DNA of 64,000 bases, from positions 5,022,001 through 5,086,000 of the forward strand of contig NZ_CP061725.1 of assembly GCF_014764405.1 (NCBI RefSeq), given 5' to 3'. Under the pieces are notes generated by a model. The model was given only the letters and a program-made list of their open reading frames with translations. It was not told the DNA's origin and ran no database searches. The position numbers and the translations under genes are program-made. Below are positions 35,172-43,709 of the stretch, piece after piece (within the stretch, counting starts at the first letter, position 1; every line of letters starts with the position of its first letter). The DNA comes from Micromonospora craniellae. Lineage in GTDB: Bacteria > Actinomycetota > Actinomycetes > Mycobacteriales > Micromonosporaceae.

Positions 35172-35294
35172 TTCCGTCAGCCGCCGACCGGGTTAGCTGA
35201 CGGGTTCGGGACGGAAGATCCCTACCGCTGGACGCGGATGCACCCCTGGAACATGGTTCCCCGGTTCGCCCTCGCGGGCGATTAGGCGGCGATC
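35172..35294 (-). ncRNA. c-di-AMP riboswitch (ydaO/yuaA type)
   Basis: Read on the minus strand, the leader contains the conserved blocks of this class in order: gcgaaccggggaaccatg, then aggggtgcatccgcg, ggtagggatcttccgtcc, and cgaacccgtcagctaaccc followed by ggtcggcgg. A closing helix is formed by the ends. It stands directly before the start of the secreted coiled-coil gene. This class binds cyclic di-AMP and usually turns expression off; in actinomycetes it controls resuscitation-factor and cell-wall hydrolase genes. Confidence 0.85.
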
Positions 35295-35460
35295 ACCGCC
35301 GGCACCGGTGGGTGCCGCCTGGCGGAGACCGGGTACGAGCCTACCGGTGCTGGTGGGACCGGCGCAGCCGGTGTGACTCGTGGTGTTCGCCTGGTCACCA
35401 GTAAACCAGACATAAGGGATTCTTGTCGCTTTTCGCTTCAGTGGGGGTCGGCGGTCCGGG

Positions 35461-37575
35461 TCAGCCGATCGGGTCGATCGTGGTCAACCGCTGGGTGGCC
35501 CGGGACAGGGCGACGTAGAGCGTGCGGACGCCGGAACCGGGATCGGCACGGATCTCGCCGGGGGCGACCAGCACCACGCCGTCGTACTCCATGCCCTTGG
35601 CCTCCAGGCTGGTCACCACCTGGAGACGCTCGCCGCCGAGCCCGCCCAGCCAGGCCGCGACCTCGTCCCGGCGCGGCACCGGAGTGATCAACCCGACGGT
35701 GCCCTCGACCTCGCCGAGCAGCGCGCTCGCCGCGGTCAGCACGCTGGTCTCCAGCTCCGCCGCCGGCACCACCAGCTCCACCGGGTCGACCCCGGTGGCG
35801 CGCACCGCGGTGGGCAGGGCCAGCTCCGGGTACGCCCGCCGGATCTCGGCCGCCGCCACGGCGAAGATCTCCGCCGAGTTGCGGTAGTTGGTGGTGAGCG
35901 TGAACCGGTGCCGACGGCGGCGACCCAACGCCTGGTCCCGGGCCCGGGACAGCTCCTGCGGATCCCCCGTCCACGCGGTCTGCGCCGGGTCGCCCACCAC
36001 CGTCCACGAGGCCAGCCGGCCGCGCCGGCCGATCATCCGCCACTGCATCGGTGACACGTCCTGCGACTCGTCCACCACCACGTGCGCGTAGTCCCGGTAG
36101 TCCTCGGGCCGTTCCCGGGCCGCCTGGCGAGCCGCCCGCTGCCGGTCGGCGAACGTGCTCAGCTCGCGCACCCCACCGGCGAGCTGGAACGGGTCGCGCT
36201 TCGCGCGGGCCGGACGGACCGGTTTGCCGAGCAGCGCGTCCAGCTCGTCGAGCAGCGCCACGTCGGCGACGGTCGGCCCCTCGGCGGCCAGCCCCCGGTA
36301 CGCCTGCTCCAGCAGCCGGATCTCGGCGCGGGACAGCAGCCCGGCGGCGTACCGGCGCAGCCGCTCCGGATCGGCCAGCCAGCCGAGCACGTGCCGGGGA
36401 TGCAGCCGGGGCCACCACGCCTTGAGGAAGTCCCGGAAGTCCGTCCGGTCGATCAGTTCGTCCTCGAAGGCCCGCTGCTCGGGCAGCCGGGGAATGCCCA
36501 ACCGGCGGGCCTGCGCCCAGAGCGCCGCCAGTACGCCGTCGAAGCCGGCCCGGCGCACCTCGTTGCGCCGTGCGCCCCGGGACAGCGCCCGCTCCCGGAC
36601 GGCGTCCAGTTCGGCCCGCTCCAGCCGCAACAACTGCCCCCGGTAGAGCAGCCGCAGCTCGGCCGGGGAGTCGGGCACACCGTCCCGGGTCGCCCGCTCC
36701 AGCAGCCGACGCATCCGCAGCGACCCCTTGACCGCCGCCACCTCGACCGGGTCGGTGCGGGTGGCGACCAGCCCCGGGAAGAGGGTGCCCAACGAGTGCA
36801 GGGTGGCGGTGTCCTCACCCAGGGACGGCAGCACCGAGGCGATGTACTCGACGAACACCGAGGACGGGCCGACCACCAGGATGCCGCCCCCGGCGTACCG
36901 GCTGCGGTCGGAGTAGAGCAGGTACGCGGCGCGGTGCAGGGCCACCGCCGTCTTGCCGGTGCCCGGACCGCCGGAGACCAGGGTCACCCCGGAACCGGGG
37001 GAGCGGATCGCCTCGTCCTGCTCGCGCTGGATGGTCGCCACGATGTCGCGCATGCCCCGGCCGGTGGTCCGGGACAGGTTGGCCAGCAGTGCGCCGTCAC
37101 CGACGACCGCCATCTCCGCCGGGGCGGTGTCCGGGTCGAGCAGGTCGTCCTCGATCCGGGTGACCCGCTCCCGGCTGGACTGGATCGTCCGGCGGCGCAC
37201 CACACCCAGCGGCTCGGTCGGGGTGGCCTGATAGAACGGGGCGGCGGCCGGAGCACGCCAGTCGACCACCAGCGTCGCGGCGTCCTCGTCGCGGATGCCG
37301 AGCCGTCCGACGTGGAACACCTGCCCGTCGCGCAGGTCGAGACGGCCGAAGACGAGGCCCTCGTACTCGGCGTCGAGCGCGTGGCGGCGCTGCGCGGCGT
37401 GGAACACCATCGCGTCCCGCTCGACCAGCGCACCGAAGTTGCCGACCCGGGCCAGCCGGTAGCCGTCCCGCTCGGCGCGGACCGCCGCGCGGCGCAGCTC
37501 GGACAGTCGCGCGTACACCCGGTCGAGATGCCGCTGCTCGACGGCGATCTCCTGGTCCAGGGTGCTCTGGTCCAC
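35461..37575 (-). CDS. HelD/HelR-like UvrD-type helicase
   Basis: A 704-residue superfamily 1 ATPase. It has an N-terminal coiled coil (VEQRHLDRVYARLSELRRAA), the HelD-type lead-in (DAATLVVDWRAPAAAPFYQA), Walker A in SGGPGTGKTAVALHRAAYLL, Walker B in YAHVVVDESQDVSPMQW, motif III in VVGDPAQTAWTG, and a C-terminal helicase region with LEAKGMEYDGVVLVAPGEI. HelD proteins bind RNA polymerase and free it from stalled complexes; HelR members can also displace rifampicin. No rifamycin-associated element was noticed upstream. The GTG at 37575 has gaggag-like bases before it and is chosen over the in-frame codon at 37635. Confidence 0.83.
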   Translation of the reverse strand: MDQSTLDQEIAVEQRHLDRVYARLSELRRAAVRAERDGYRLARVGNFGALVERDAMVFHAAQRRHALDAEYEGLVFGRLDLRDGQVFHVGRLGIRDEDAATLVVDWRAPAAAPFYQATPTEPLGVVRRRTIQSSRERVTRIEDDLLDPDTAPAEMAVVGDGALLANLSRTTGRGMRDIVATIQREQDEAIRSPGSGVTLVSGGPGTGKTAVALHRAAYLLYSDRSRYAGGGILVVGPSSVFVEYIASVLPSLGEDTATLHSLGTLFPGLVATRTDPVEVAAVKGSLRMRRLLERATRDGVPDSPAELRLLYRGQLLRLERAELDAVRERALSRGARRNEVRRAGFDGVLAALWAQARRLGIPRLPEQRAFEDELIDRTDFRDFLKAWWPRLHPRHVLGWLADPERLRRYAAGLLSRAEIRLLEQAYRGLAAEGPTVADVALLDELDALLGKPVRPARAKRDPFQLAGGVRELSTFADRQRAARQAARERPEDYRDYAHVVVDESQDVSPMQWRMIGRRGRLASWTVVGDPAQTAWTGDPQELSRARDQALGRRRRHRFTLTTNYRNSAEIFAVAAAEIRRAYPELALPTAVRATGVDPVELVVPAAELETSVLTAASALLGEVEGTVGLITPVPRRDEVAAWLGGLGGERLQVVTSLEAKGMEYDGVVLVAPGEIRADPGSGVRTLYVALSRATQRLTTIDPIG

Positions 37576-37669
37576 CTCTTCGTTCTCCTCGTCACGCCGG
37601 CCCGGCCAACCGCATGAGATTACGCCCCACCTCACGGGCGTGCGGAGGCAGCGTGTCCGAGTGCGATCT

Positions 37670-38614
37670 CTATCGGCGGCGGGCGCGACCGGCGGCGGAG
37701 CGATGGCCGGCGGGCCGGGCGTCGGCGAGAACCTGACGCAGGACGCCGGAGAGGGCGGCGGTCACCTCCTCGGGGCGCTCCATCATCAACATGTGCCCGG
37801 CACCGGGGCAGACGGTCAGCTCGGTGGCCGGCAGCGCGGCGGCGATCGACTCCGCGCACGGCGGCGGGGTGAGCCGGTCCCGGTCGCCGACCAGCGCCGC
37901 CGCCGGCAGGTGTGCCAGCGCGGCGAGCGTGGCCAGCCGATGCTGGGCACCGAAGGAGGCCCGGAAGCCGCCGATCGAGCGCAGCGAGGCGCGGGCCACC
38001 GCCGAGGTCACCAGGCGGATGTCGGTCGGGTCGCAGTGGTCGCCGAAGAGCATCCAGCCGATGCTGGGACGCAGCGCGCGCAGCAGGGCGCGGGGTGGAC
38101 GCCAGGCCCCGCATCGGGCGAGCACCCCGGCCCCGGTGGTCTCGGCCAGCCGGATGATCCGGGCGATCCGGGGCGACAACCCGTAGACGGTGTGGGTGTG
38201 CCCCTCGGCGGTGGTCGAGACGAAGACCAGCCCGGCCACCCGGCGGGCGAAGTGCCCGGGGTGCCGGTGCGCGTACTCCATGATCGTCATGCCGCCCATG
38301 GAGTGACCCGCCAGCACCACCCGCCCGGTCGGTGCCACCGTGTCCAGCACCGCGGCCAGGTCGTCGCCGAGCTGGGCCAGCGTCGCCGTGGGCAGCGTCA
38401 TGCAGCTCGACCGGCCGTGCCCGCGCGCGTCGTAGCTGACCACCCGCACCGACCGGTACGCCGCGCGAAGCGCCGCCACCTGCCGGTGCCAGCTCCGTCC
38501 GTCCAGCGTCCAGCCGTGCAGCAGCACCGCCGTGACCTCGGCGTCCGCCGGCCCGTCGGCCTCCACGTGCAGACGTACGTCGTCGCCCAGTCGCACCTCG
38601 ACCGGATCTGGCAT
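37670..38614 (-). CDS. Alpha/beta hydrolase
   Basis: A 314-residue hydrolase. The oxyanion region is AVLLHGWTLDGRSWHRQ, the nucleophile elbow is VLAGHSMGGMTIMEYAH (Ser in GHSMG), and the His is in CPGAGHMLMMERPEEV. The acid is probably Asp in LVGDRDRLTPP. The length and cap (RIIRLAETTGAGVL...) match lipase-like or peroxidase-like hydrolases, and the substrate is unknown. Its start follows ggggaggtggcg. No partner gene is evident; the helicase gene starts 95 bases past its end. Confidence 0.85.
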   Translation of the reverse strand: MPDPVEVRLGDDVRLHVEADGPADAEVTAVLLHGWTLDGRSWHRQVAALRAAYRSVRVVSYDARGHGRSSCMTLPTATLAQLGDDLAAVLDTVAPTGRVVLAGHSMGGMTIMEYAHRHPGHFARRVAGLVFVSTTAEGHTHTVYGLSPRIARIIRLAETTGAGVLARCGAWRPPRALLRALRPSIGWMLFGDHCDPTDIRLVTSAVARASLRSIGGFRASFGAQHRLATLAALAHLPAAALVGDRDRLTPPPCAESIAAALPATELTVCPGAGHMLMMERPEEVTAALSGVLRQVLADARPAGHRSAAGRARRR

Positions 38615-38762
38615 CGCCACCTCCCCAGGCACACGCGGCCGCGTAACACCGGGGATACCCGGTGGTAACACCGGCTACCCGTCATGAGACCACGCGGATC
38701 GGGGTGCTGAGAAGATCCCGGAACCGGGCACGTCCCCGGGACGATCGGGTCAAGCTGAGGTC

Positions 38763-39015
38763 ATGGCGGTGTCGCGGACAGCCCGGCCGTCGCCGGGCGG
38801 CCGGCGGCACCCCGCGTGCCGCGCTGGCCGACCTGCTCGCCGGCAACCGACGCCTCGTCAGCGGCCAGCCGGTGCACGGGCACGACGTGACCGCCGCCGC
38901 CGCGAGCGCCTCCGGCGACCAGCAGCCGTACGCCGTCCTGCTCGGCTGCATCGACTCGCCCCGCCGGAGCGCTGGCCCACCTGATCGACCGGATCGCGCC
39001 CGCGGTGACCGAGGT
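38763..39015 (+). pseudogene. Decayed beta-carbonic anhydrase
   Basis: The translation ALADLLAGNRRLVSGQPVHG, then QQPYAVLLGCIDS, matches the start of beta-carbonic anhydrases, including the first zinc Cys. The family continues with SRVPPE and about 60-70 residues to the His/Cys zinc motif. Here the next readable text, in another frame, is GALAHLIDRIAPAVTEV, which belongs well past that region. The N-terminal ATG (38763) is in yet another frame. The gene has therefore lost its middle and the C-terminus. Confidence 0.65.
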
Positions 39016-39039
39016 GGGGGGGGCGGGGGTGGGGACGCG

Positions 39040-39073
39040 CGAACGCCCGCCGGGTGGGCCCGGCGGGCGTTCG
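39040..39073 (-). terminator. Strong hairpin terminator
   Basis: Perfect 15-base arms, cgaacgcccgccggg (39040-39054) and cccggcgggcgttcg (39059-39073), flank a four-base loop. It lies about 20 bases past the stop of the minus-strand gene ending at 39096. Confidence 0.75.
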
Positions 39074-39095
39074 TGGTGGTGCGGGAGGTGGGGGC

Positions 39096-39425
39096 TCAGC
39101 CCTCGAAGACGCCGGCCTCGACCAGGCGCTTCTCGGTGGCGTCCCAGCCGTCGCCCGGGTGGGCGGCGTTGAGGCCGTTGATCTCCGCCCGGATCTTGGT
39201 GGCGTGCCCGGCGGCAGCCAGCACCCGGATCTCCTCGACGAAGGCCTCGGAGTCGGTACGCAGGTGCGCGGTCTTGCCGTTGGTCAGGTTCCGCACGTAG
39301 GCGTGCTTGCCGCCGTTGAGCGGGATGAGGTACTTGAACTCGCCCAGCACGCTGAGTGCGCCACCCTGGCCAGCCTGGCCGGCCCGGACTGACGCGCGCG
39401 CGGTCTTAGAGGTGTTGCTCGCCAC
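39096..39425 (-). CDS. Small conserved protein of unknown function
   Basis: A 109-residue protein with a basic N-terminus (SNTSKTARASVRAGQAGQ) and a compact domain: LGEFKYLIPLNGGKHAYVRN, LTNGKTAHLRTDSEAFVEE, ending DATEKRLVEAGVFEG. I recall similar proteins in streptomycetes but no assigned function. The basic tail could bind nucleic acid. The GTG at 39425 has aaggag 7-8 bases upstream. It is monocistronic, ending in a strong terminator. Confidence 0.7.
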   Translation of the reverse strand: MASNTSKTARASVRAGQAGQGGALSVLGEFKYLIPLNGGKHAYVRNLTNGKTAHLRTDSEAFVEEIRVLAAAGHATKIRAEINGLNAAHPGDGWDATEKRLVEAGVFEG

Positions 39426-39738
39426 GGAGGTACTCCTTGCAAGACGTACGGAGGACGGGGAACGTCCGGGGGCTGGTGCGGGCGGTACCGAACGGGTGAC
39501 CCGCAGAGGCTGTACGCGGCACAGGCCGCCGATGGAACTGTACACGAGCCACGATCCCGGCTGGTCGTCGCGGCGTCACGAGGTGGAACCGCAGTCACCT
39601 GTCCGGGTATTCCGACCGGCGGATTTCCCGATTCGCTGGCGCACCATCCGTCACAGGAGTCATCATGTGTTCCTGCAACGCACCCGGTCCGGGTCGAGGT
39701 CGTAGGGGAAGACGCACCTCGCTCTCCGGGAGGTCACC
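39426..39738. other. Divergent intergenic region with a possible small reading frame
   Basis: This is a spacer between the small conserved gene and the DUF3145 gene. An ATG at 39665 with aggag six bases before it starts MCSCNAPGPGRGRR and overlaps the DUF3145 gene in another frame. No homology can be claimed. The rest shows no gene. Confidence 0.45.
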
Positions 39739-40230
39739 GTGCCAACGCGTGGCGTCGTATACGTCCATTCGACCCCGCTCGCCGTGTGTTCACACGTCGA
39801 GTGGGCGATCGCGCGCGTCCTTGCCGCGCCGGTCAACCTGCAGTGGACGGCTCAACCCGTCGATCCCGGCGTCCGCCGGGCCGAGTGCGGGTGGTCCGGT
39901 CGCCCGGGGACGGGCGCCGAGCTGGCTGCTGCCCTCCGACAGTGGCCGATGATCCGTTTCGAGGTGACCGAGGAGGCCAGTCCGGGCGCCGACGGCGAAC
40001 GTTTCATGTACGTGCCGGGGCGCGGGTTGTTCCGGGCCACGGTCGGCGCCGCCGGTGACATCCAGCTCGGCGAGGACCGGCTGCGCAGCCTCATGGCCGC
40101 CGCCCGGGGGCCGGAGGCGCTCGCGCACGCGCTGGACAAGGCACTCGGCACCGCCTGGGACGCCGAGTTGGAGCCCTACCGCTATGCCGGTGACGGCGCG
40201 CCGGTGACCCTGCTCACCCGGGTCGGCTGA
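39739..40230 (+). CDS. DUF3145-family protein
   Basis: A 163-residue actinobacterial protein without known function. Family text is RGVVYVHSTPLAVCSHVEWA, FEVTEEASPGADGERFMYVP and LGTAWDAELEPYRYAGDGAP. The start is GTG at 39739, preceded by gggaggtcacc. The gene stands alone before the GH3 lipoprotein. Confidence 0.85.
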   Translation: MPTRGVVYVHSTPLAVCSHVEWAIARVLAAPVNLQWTAQPVDPGVRRAECGWSGRPGTGAELAAALRQWPMIRFEVTEEASPGADGERFMYVPGRGLFRATVGAAGDIQLGEDRLRSLMAAARGPEALAHALDKALGTAWDAELEPYRYAGDGAPVTLLTRVG

Positions 40231-40327
40231 GCGGCCGGGTCCCAGGCCCGCCACCTCCGGCGGCGTACCCGCACGCCTGTCCACCGGCCGACGTTCGAGT
40301 TGCCCCGACACGCGGTGAGCTGGTGGG

Positions 40328-42058
40328 ATGGGCCGCGTGTCGACCACCCCTCGGCGCGTCGTCGCCGCGTTCGTCGCCGTGACCGCGTTACTCGTCACCG
40401 GCTGTTCGGGAGCCGGGCAGCGACCGGGGGCCGCCCCGTCGTCGGCCCCGGCGACAGCACCGGCGCCCCCGTCGAGCGCACCGCCGGACGACCCGGCCAC
40501 CCGGGCCGCCGCGCTGGTCGCCGAACTCGCCGACGAGGACCTGGTCGGCCAGGTGCTGATGCCGTACGCCTACGGCGACCAGGCCACCAAGGTCTCGGCC
40601 GGCTCGGCCGCCGGCAACCGGAACCTCGGGGGTGTCGACACCCCGGCCGAGATGATCGAAAAGTACCGGCTCGGTGGCCTGATCCTGGTCGGCTACAGCG
40701 CCGACGACCCCACCCAGAGCAACCAGGCGACCACCAACGTCGACAACCCGAAGCAGGTCCGCCAGCTCACCACCGGCCTGCGGGAGGCCGCCGGCAAGCT
40801 GCCCGCCGGCACGGCGCCCTTCCTGATCGGGACCGACCAGGAGTACGGCGTGGTCACCAGGATCACCGACGGGGTGACCATGCTGCCCAGCGCGCTCGCC
40901 GCCGGTGCGGCCGACGATCCGGCGTTGACCGAGGCCGCCTGGCGGGCCGCCGGCACCGAACTCGCCGCGATGGGGATCAACCTCGACTTCGCGCCGGTCG
41001 CGGACGTGCTGGTCACCCGCAGCACGGTGATCGGGTCCCGGTCGTTCGGCGCGGACCCGCGCCGCGCCGCCGGGCAGGTCGGTGGCGCCGTGCGCGGGTT
41101 GCAGGCGTCCGGGGTGGCGGCCACCGTCAAGCACTTCCCCGGGCACGGGCACAGCGCCGTGGACTCCCACGAGGACCTGCCGGTGCTCACGCAGTCACGC
41201 AAGAAGCTCGCCGCCGAGGCGTGGCCCCCCTTCACCGCCGGCATCGAGGCGGGTGCCCTGGCCGTGATGTCCGCCCACCTCGACGTGGCGGAGGTCGATC
41301 CGGGCGTGGCCGCCACCTTCTCCCGCAAACTGCTCACCGACGTGCTGCGCGGCGAACTCGGGTTCCAGGGCGTGGTGATCACGGACGGGATGAACATGCC
41401 GCCGGCCCGCCGGTGGGGGCCGGGTGAGGCGGCGGTACGCGCCCTCAAGGCCGGCAACGACCTGATCCTCATGCCGCCGCACGTCGGTCAGGCGTACGAC
41501 GGGCTGCTGACGGCGTTGCGGGACGGCTCGCTGCCCCGGGCCCGACTGGTGGAGGCGGCCACCCGCGTACTGACCATGAAGTTCACCCTGGCCGACAAGC
41601 CGGTGCCGGAGATGTCCACGCTGCGCGCGCCGGCACACCGCGAGGCGGCCGGTGACCTGGCCGCCGCCGCAGTGACCGTGTTGAAGGGCCGGTGCGACAC
41701 CAGCGGGGTGAAGGGCCCGGTCACCGTCACCTCCTCCGGCGGGCGGGAGCACACCCGGGCCGCGCTGACCGAGGCGCTGACCGCAGCCGGGGTGCAGGTG
41801 GTGCCCAGCGGCGGCACGGTGGTGCACCTCGTCGGGTACGGCGACGGTGCGGCGGACCTGCGGTCCGGTGCCGCCGTCACCGTCGCCATGGACACCCCGT
41901 ACGTGCTGGCGCGGGCGAGCTCGCCGACGCTGCTGGCCACGTACTCGTCGAGCCGGGTCTCGATGACGGCGCTCGCCGACGTGCTGGCCGGCAAGGCCGC
42001 CCCGCGCGGTCGGTCCCCGGTGAAGGTCTCCGGGCTGCCCGCCACCACCTGCGGCTGA
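40328..42058 (+). CDS. GH3 beta-N-acetylhexosaminidase-like lipoprotein
   Basis: A 576-residue exported lipoprotein: signal AAFVAVTALLVTGCSG with lipidated Cys, then a Pro/Ala linker. The GH3 domain carries the NagZ-type signature KHFPGHGHSAVDSHEDLPVL (about residues 267-286, catalytic His-Asp dyad) and GVVITDGMNM with the likely nucleophile Asp near 352. The remaining about 170 residues form a second domain with VKGPVTVTSSGG. It would remove GlcNAc from wall fragments or chitin-derived sugars outside the cell. The gene ends at a 22-base terminator shared with fabF. Confidence 0.87.
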   Translation: MGRVSTTPRRVVAAFVAVTALLVTGCSGAGQRPGAAPSSAPATAPAPPSSAPPDDPATRAAALVAELADEDLVGQVLMPYAYGDQATKVSAGSAAGNRNLGGVDTPAEMIEKYRLGGLILVGYSADDPTQSNQATTNVDNPKQVRQLTTGLREAAGKLPAGTAPFLIGTDQEYGVVTRITDGVTMLPSALAAGAADDPALTEAAWRAAGTELAAMGINLDFAPVADVLVTRSTVIGSRSFGADPRRAAGQVGGAVRGLQASGVAATVKHFPGHGHSAVDSHEDLPVLTQSRKKLAAEAWPPFTAGIEAGALAVMSAHLDVAEVDPGVAATFSRKLLTDVLRGELGFQGVVITDGMNMPPARRWGPGEAAVRALKAGNDLILMPPHVGQAYDGLLTALRDGSLPRARLVEAATRVLTMKFTLADKPVPEMSTLRAPAHREAAGDLAAAAVTVLKGRCDTSGVKGPVTVTSSGGREHTRAALTEALTAAGVQVVPSGGTVVHLVGYGDGAADLRSGAAVTVAMDTPYVLARASSPTLLATYSSSRVSMTALADVLAGKAAPRGRSPVKVSGLPATTCG

Positions 42059-42080
42059 CCCGCCGACGACCGGCCCGGAA

Positions 42081-42130
42081 CACGCCTCGGCCCCGCCGAC
42101 GCCACCACGCGTCGGCGGGGCCGAGGCGTG
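42081..42130. terminator. Bidirectional terminator between the GH3 gene and fabF
   Basis: Perfect 22-base arms, at 42081-42102 and 42109-42130 (cacgcctcggccccgccgac...), with a six-base loop. It lies between the convergent ends of both genes and can serve each. Confidence 0.85.
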
Positions 42131-42158
42131 GTGCCGCGGCGTGCGCCGCCGGGGTGTC

Positions 42159-43385
42159 TCAGGCTCGGGTGAAGACGAGTGCCACGTTGTGGCCGCCGAA
42201 CCCGAACGAGTTGTTCAGCGCGGCGGGGATGTCCATGTGACGTGCCTTGCCGGCGACAACATCGAGGTCGAGTCCGTCGTCCGGGTCGTCCAGGTTGATC
42301 GTCGGAGGTACCACGCTGTCGCGGATCGCCAGGATGGTGGCGATCGACTCCAGCGCGCCGGCCGCGCCGAGCAGGTGCCCGGACATCGACTTGGTGGCGG
42401 TCAGCACCGGGTGGTCACCCAGCGCCTGGTGCAGGGCCTTGATCTCGGCCATGTCGCCCACCGGGGTGGACGTGGCGTGCGCGTTGACGTGGCTGATGTC
42501 GGCCCGGTCCACGTCCGCGTCGGCGATCGCCTTCGCGATGGCCCGGATCGCACCGGCGCCCTCCGGGTGCGGCTGGACGATGTCGTAGCCGTCGGAGGTG
42601 ATACCGGCGCCGGCAAGCCGCGCGTACACCCGGGCGCCCCGGGCGGCGGCGTGCTCGGCGCGCTCCAGCACCACGATGCCGGCGCCCTCGCCGAGGACGA
42701 AGCCGTCGCGGCCCTTGTCCCACGGCCGGGAGGCCAGCTCGGGTTCGTCGTTGCGGGTGGACATGGCCCGCATCGAGGCGAATCCGGCGATCGGCAGCGG
42801 GTGGATCACCGCCTCCGTGCCACCGGCCACCACCACGTCGGCCCGACCGGACCGGATCATGTCCAGGCCGAGCGCGATGGCTTCCGCGCCGGTGGCGCAG
42901 GCGCTGGCCACCGAGTGCACGCCCGCCTGCGCGCCGAGTTCCAGGCCCACCCAGGCGGCCGGGCCGTTGGGCATCAGCATGGGCACGGTGTGCGGGGAGA
43001 CCCGGCGAGGGCCGGATGCCTCCAGGATGTCGTCCTGGGCGAGCAGGGTGACCGCGCCACCGATGCCGGAGCCGATACTGACCCCGATCCGCTCCGGGTC
43101 GGCCCCGGCGTCGACCAGGCCGGCGTCCGCCCAGGCCTGGTGTGCGGCGATCAACGCGATCGCCTCCGAGCGGTCCAGCCGGCGGAGCTTCACCCGGTCC
43201 AGTACGGTGGCCGGATCGACCGCCAGTTCGGCGGCGATCCGAACGGGCAACTGGCCGGCCCACTCCTGGGTGAGCGCACCCACCCCGGAGCGGCCGGCAA
43301 GCATGGCGTCCCAGGTCGACGCGACGTCCCCGCCCAGCGGGGTGGTCGCGCCGAGCCCGGTGACGACGACGTCAGGACGACTCAT
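42159..43385 (-). CDS. fabF: 3-oxoacyl-ACP synthase II
   Basis: A 408-residue condensing enzyme for fatty acid elongation. The nucleophile Cys 163 lies in ASACATGAEAIALG. The two His are in NAHATSTPVGDMAEIK and SGHLLGAAGALES, and the Lys is in TATKSMSGH. The end, NNSFGFGGHNVALVF, is typical. It is the last gene of a fabD-fabH-acpP-fabF run and lies one base past the stop of acpP. Confidence 0.95.
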   Translation of the reverse strand: MSRPDVVVTGLGATTPLGGDVASTWDAMLAGRSGVGALTQEWAGQLPVRIAAELAVDPATVLDRVKLRRLDRSEAIALIAAHQAWADAGLVDAGADPERIGVSIGSGIGGAVTLLAQDDILEASGPRRVSPHTVPMLMPNGPAAWVGLELGAQAGVHSVASACATGAEAIALGLDMIRSGRADVVVAGGTEAVIHPLPIAGFASMRAMSTRNDEPELASRPWDKGRDGFVLGEGAGIVVLERAEHAAARGARVYARLAGAGITSDGYDIVQPHPEGAGAIRAIAKAIADADVDRADISHVNAHATSTPVGDMAEIKALHQALGDHPVLTATKSMSGHLLGAAGALESIATILAIRDSVVPPTINLDDPDDGLDLDVVAGKARHMDIPAALNNSFGFGGHNVALVFTRA

Positions 43386-43386
43386 G

Positions 43387-43626
43387 TCAGGACTGCGCCT
43401 CGATGTAGCTCACGGCGTCCCCGACCGTCTTGAGGTTCTGGACCTCGTTGTCCGGGATCTTGACGCCGAACTTCTCCTCGGCCGCCACCACGACCTCCAC
43501 CATGGAGAGCGAGTCGACGTCCAGGTCGTCGGTGAAGGACTTCCCCTCGGCCACGTCGTCCGGGTTCACCCCGGCAACCTCTTCGAGAATCTCGGCGAGG
43601 CCGGTGGTGATCTCGTCACGGGTCAT
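43387..43626 (-). CDS. acpP: Acyl carrier protein
   Basis: A 79-residue acidic protein carrying the growing fatty acid on phosphopantetheine. The attachment Ser 39 is in DLDVDSLSMVEVV. Helices follow as EEKFGVKIPDNE and GDAVSYIEAQS. It lies between fabH and fabF. Confidence 0.95.
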   Translation of the reverse strand: MTRDEITTGLAEILEEVAGVNPDDVAEGKSFTDDLDVDSLSMVEVVVAAEEKFGVKIPDNEVQNLKTVGDAVSYIEAQS

Positions 43627-43709
43627 TGCGGTGGGTTCCTCTCATCGGGTTCTCTCGACAGGCGGCGACGCCGCCCGTCACACCTCTGCGCCTGCGCGCC
43701 GAGGGGGTA

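Noticed and set aside
35461..37575. UvrD/PcrA replication helicase
   Set aside because: The N-terminal coiled coil and the DWRAPAAAPFYQA block point to HelD/HelR.
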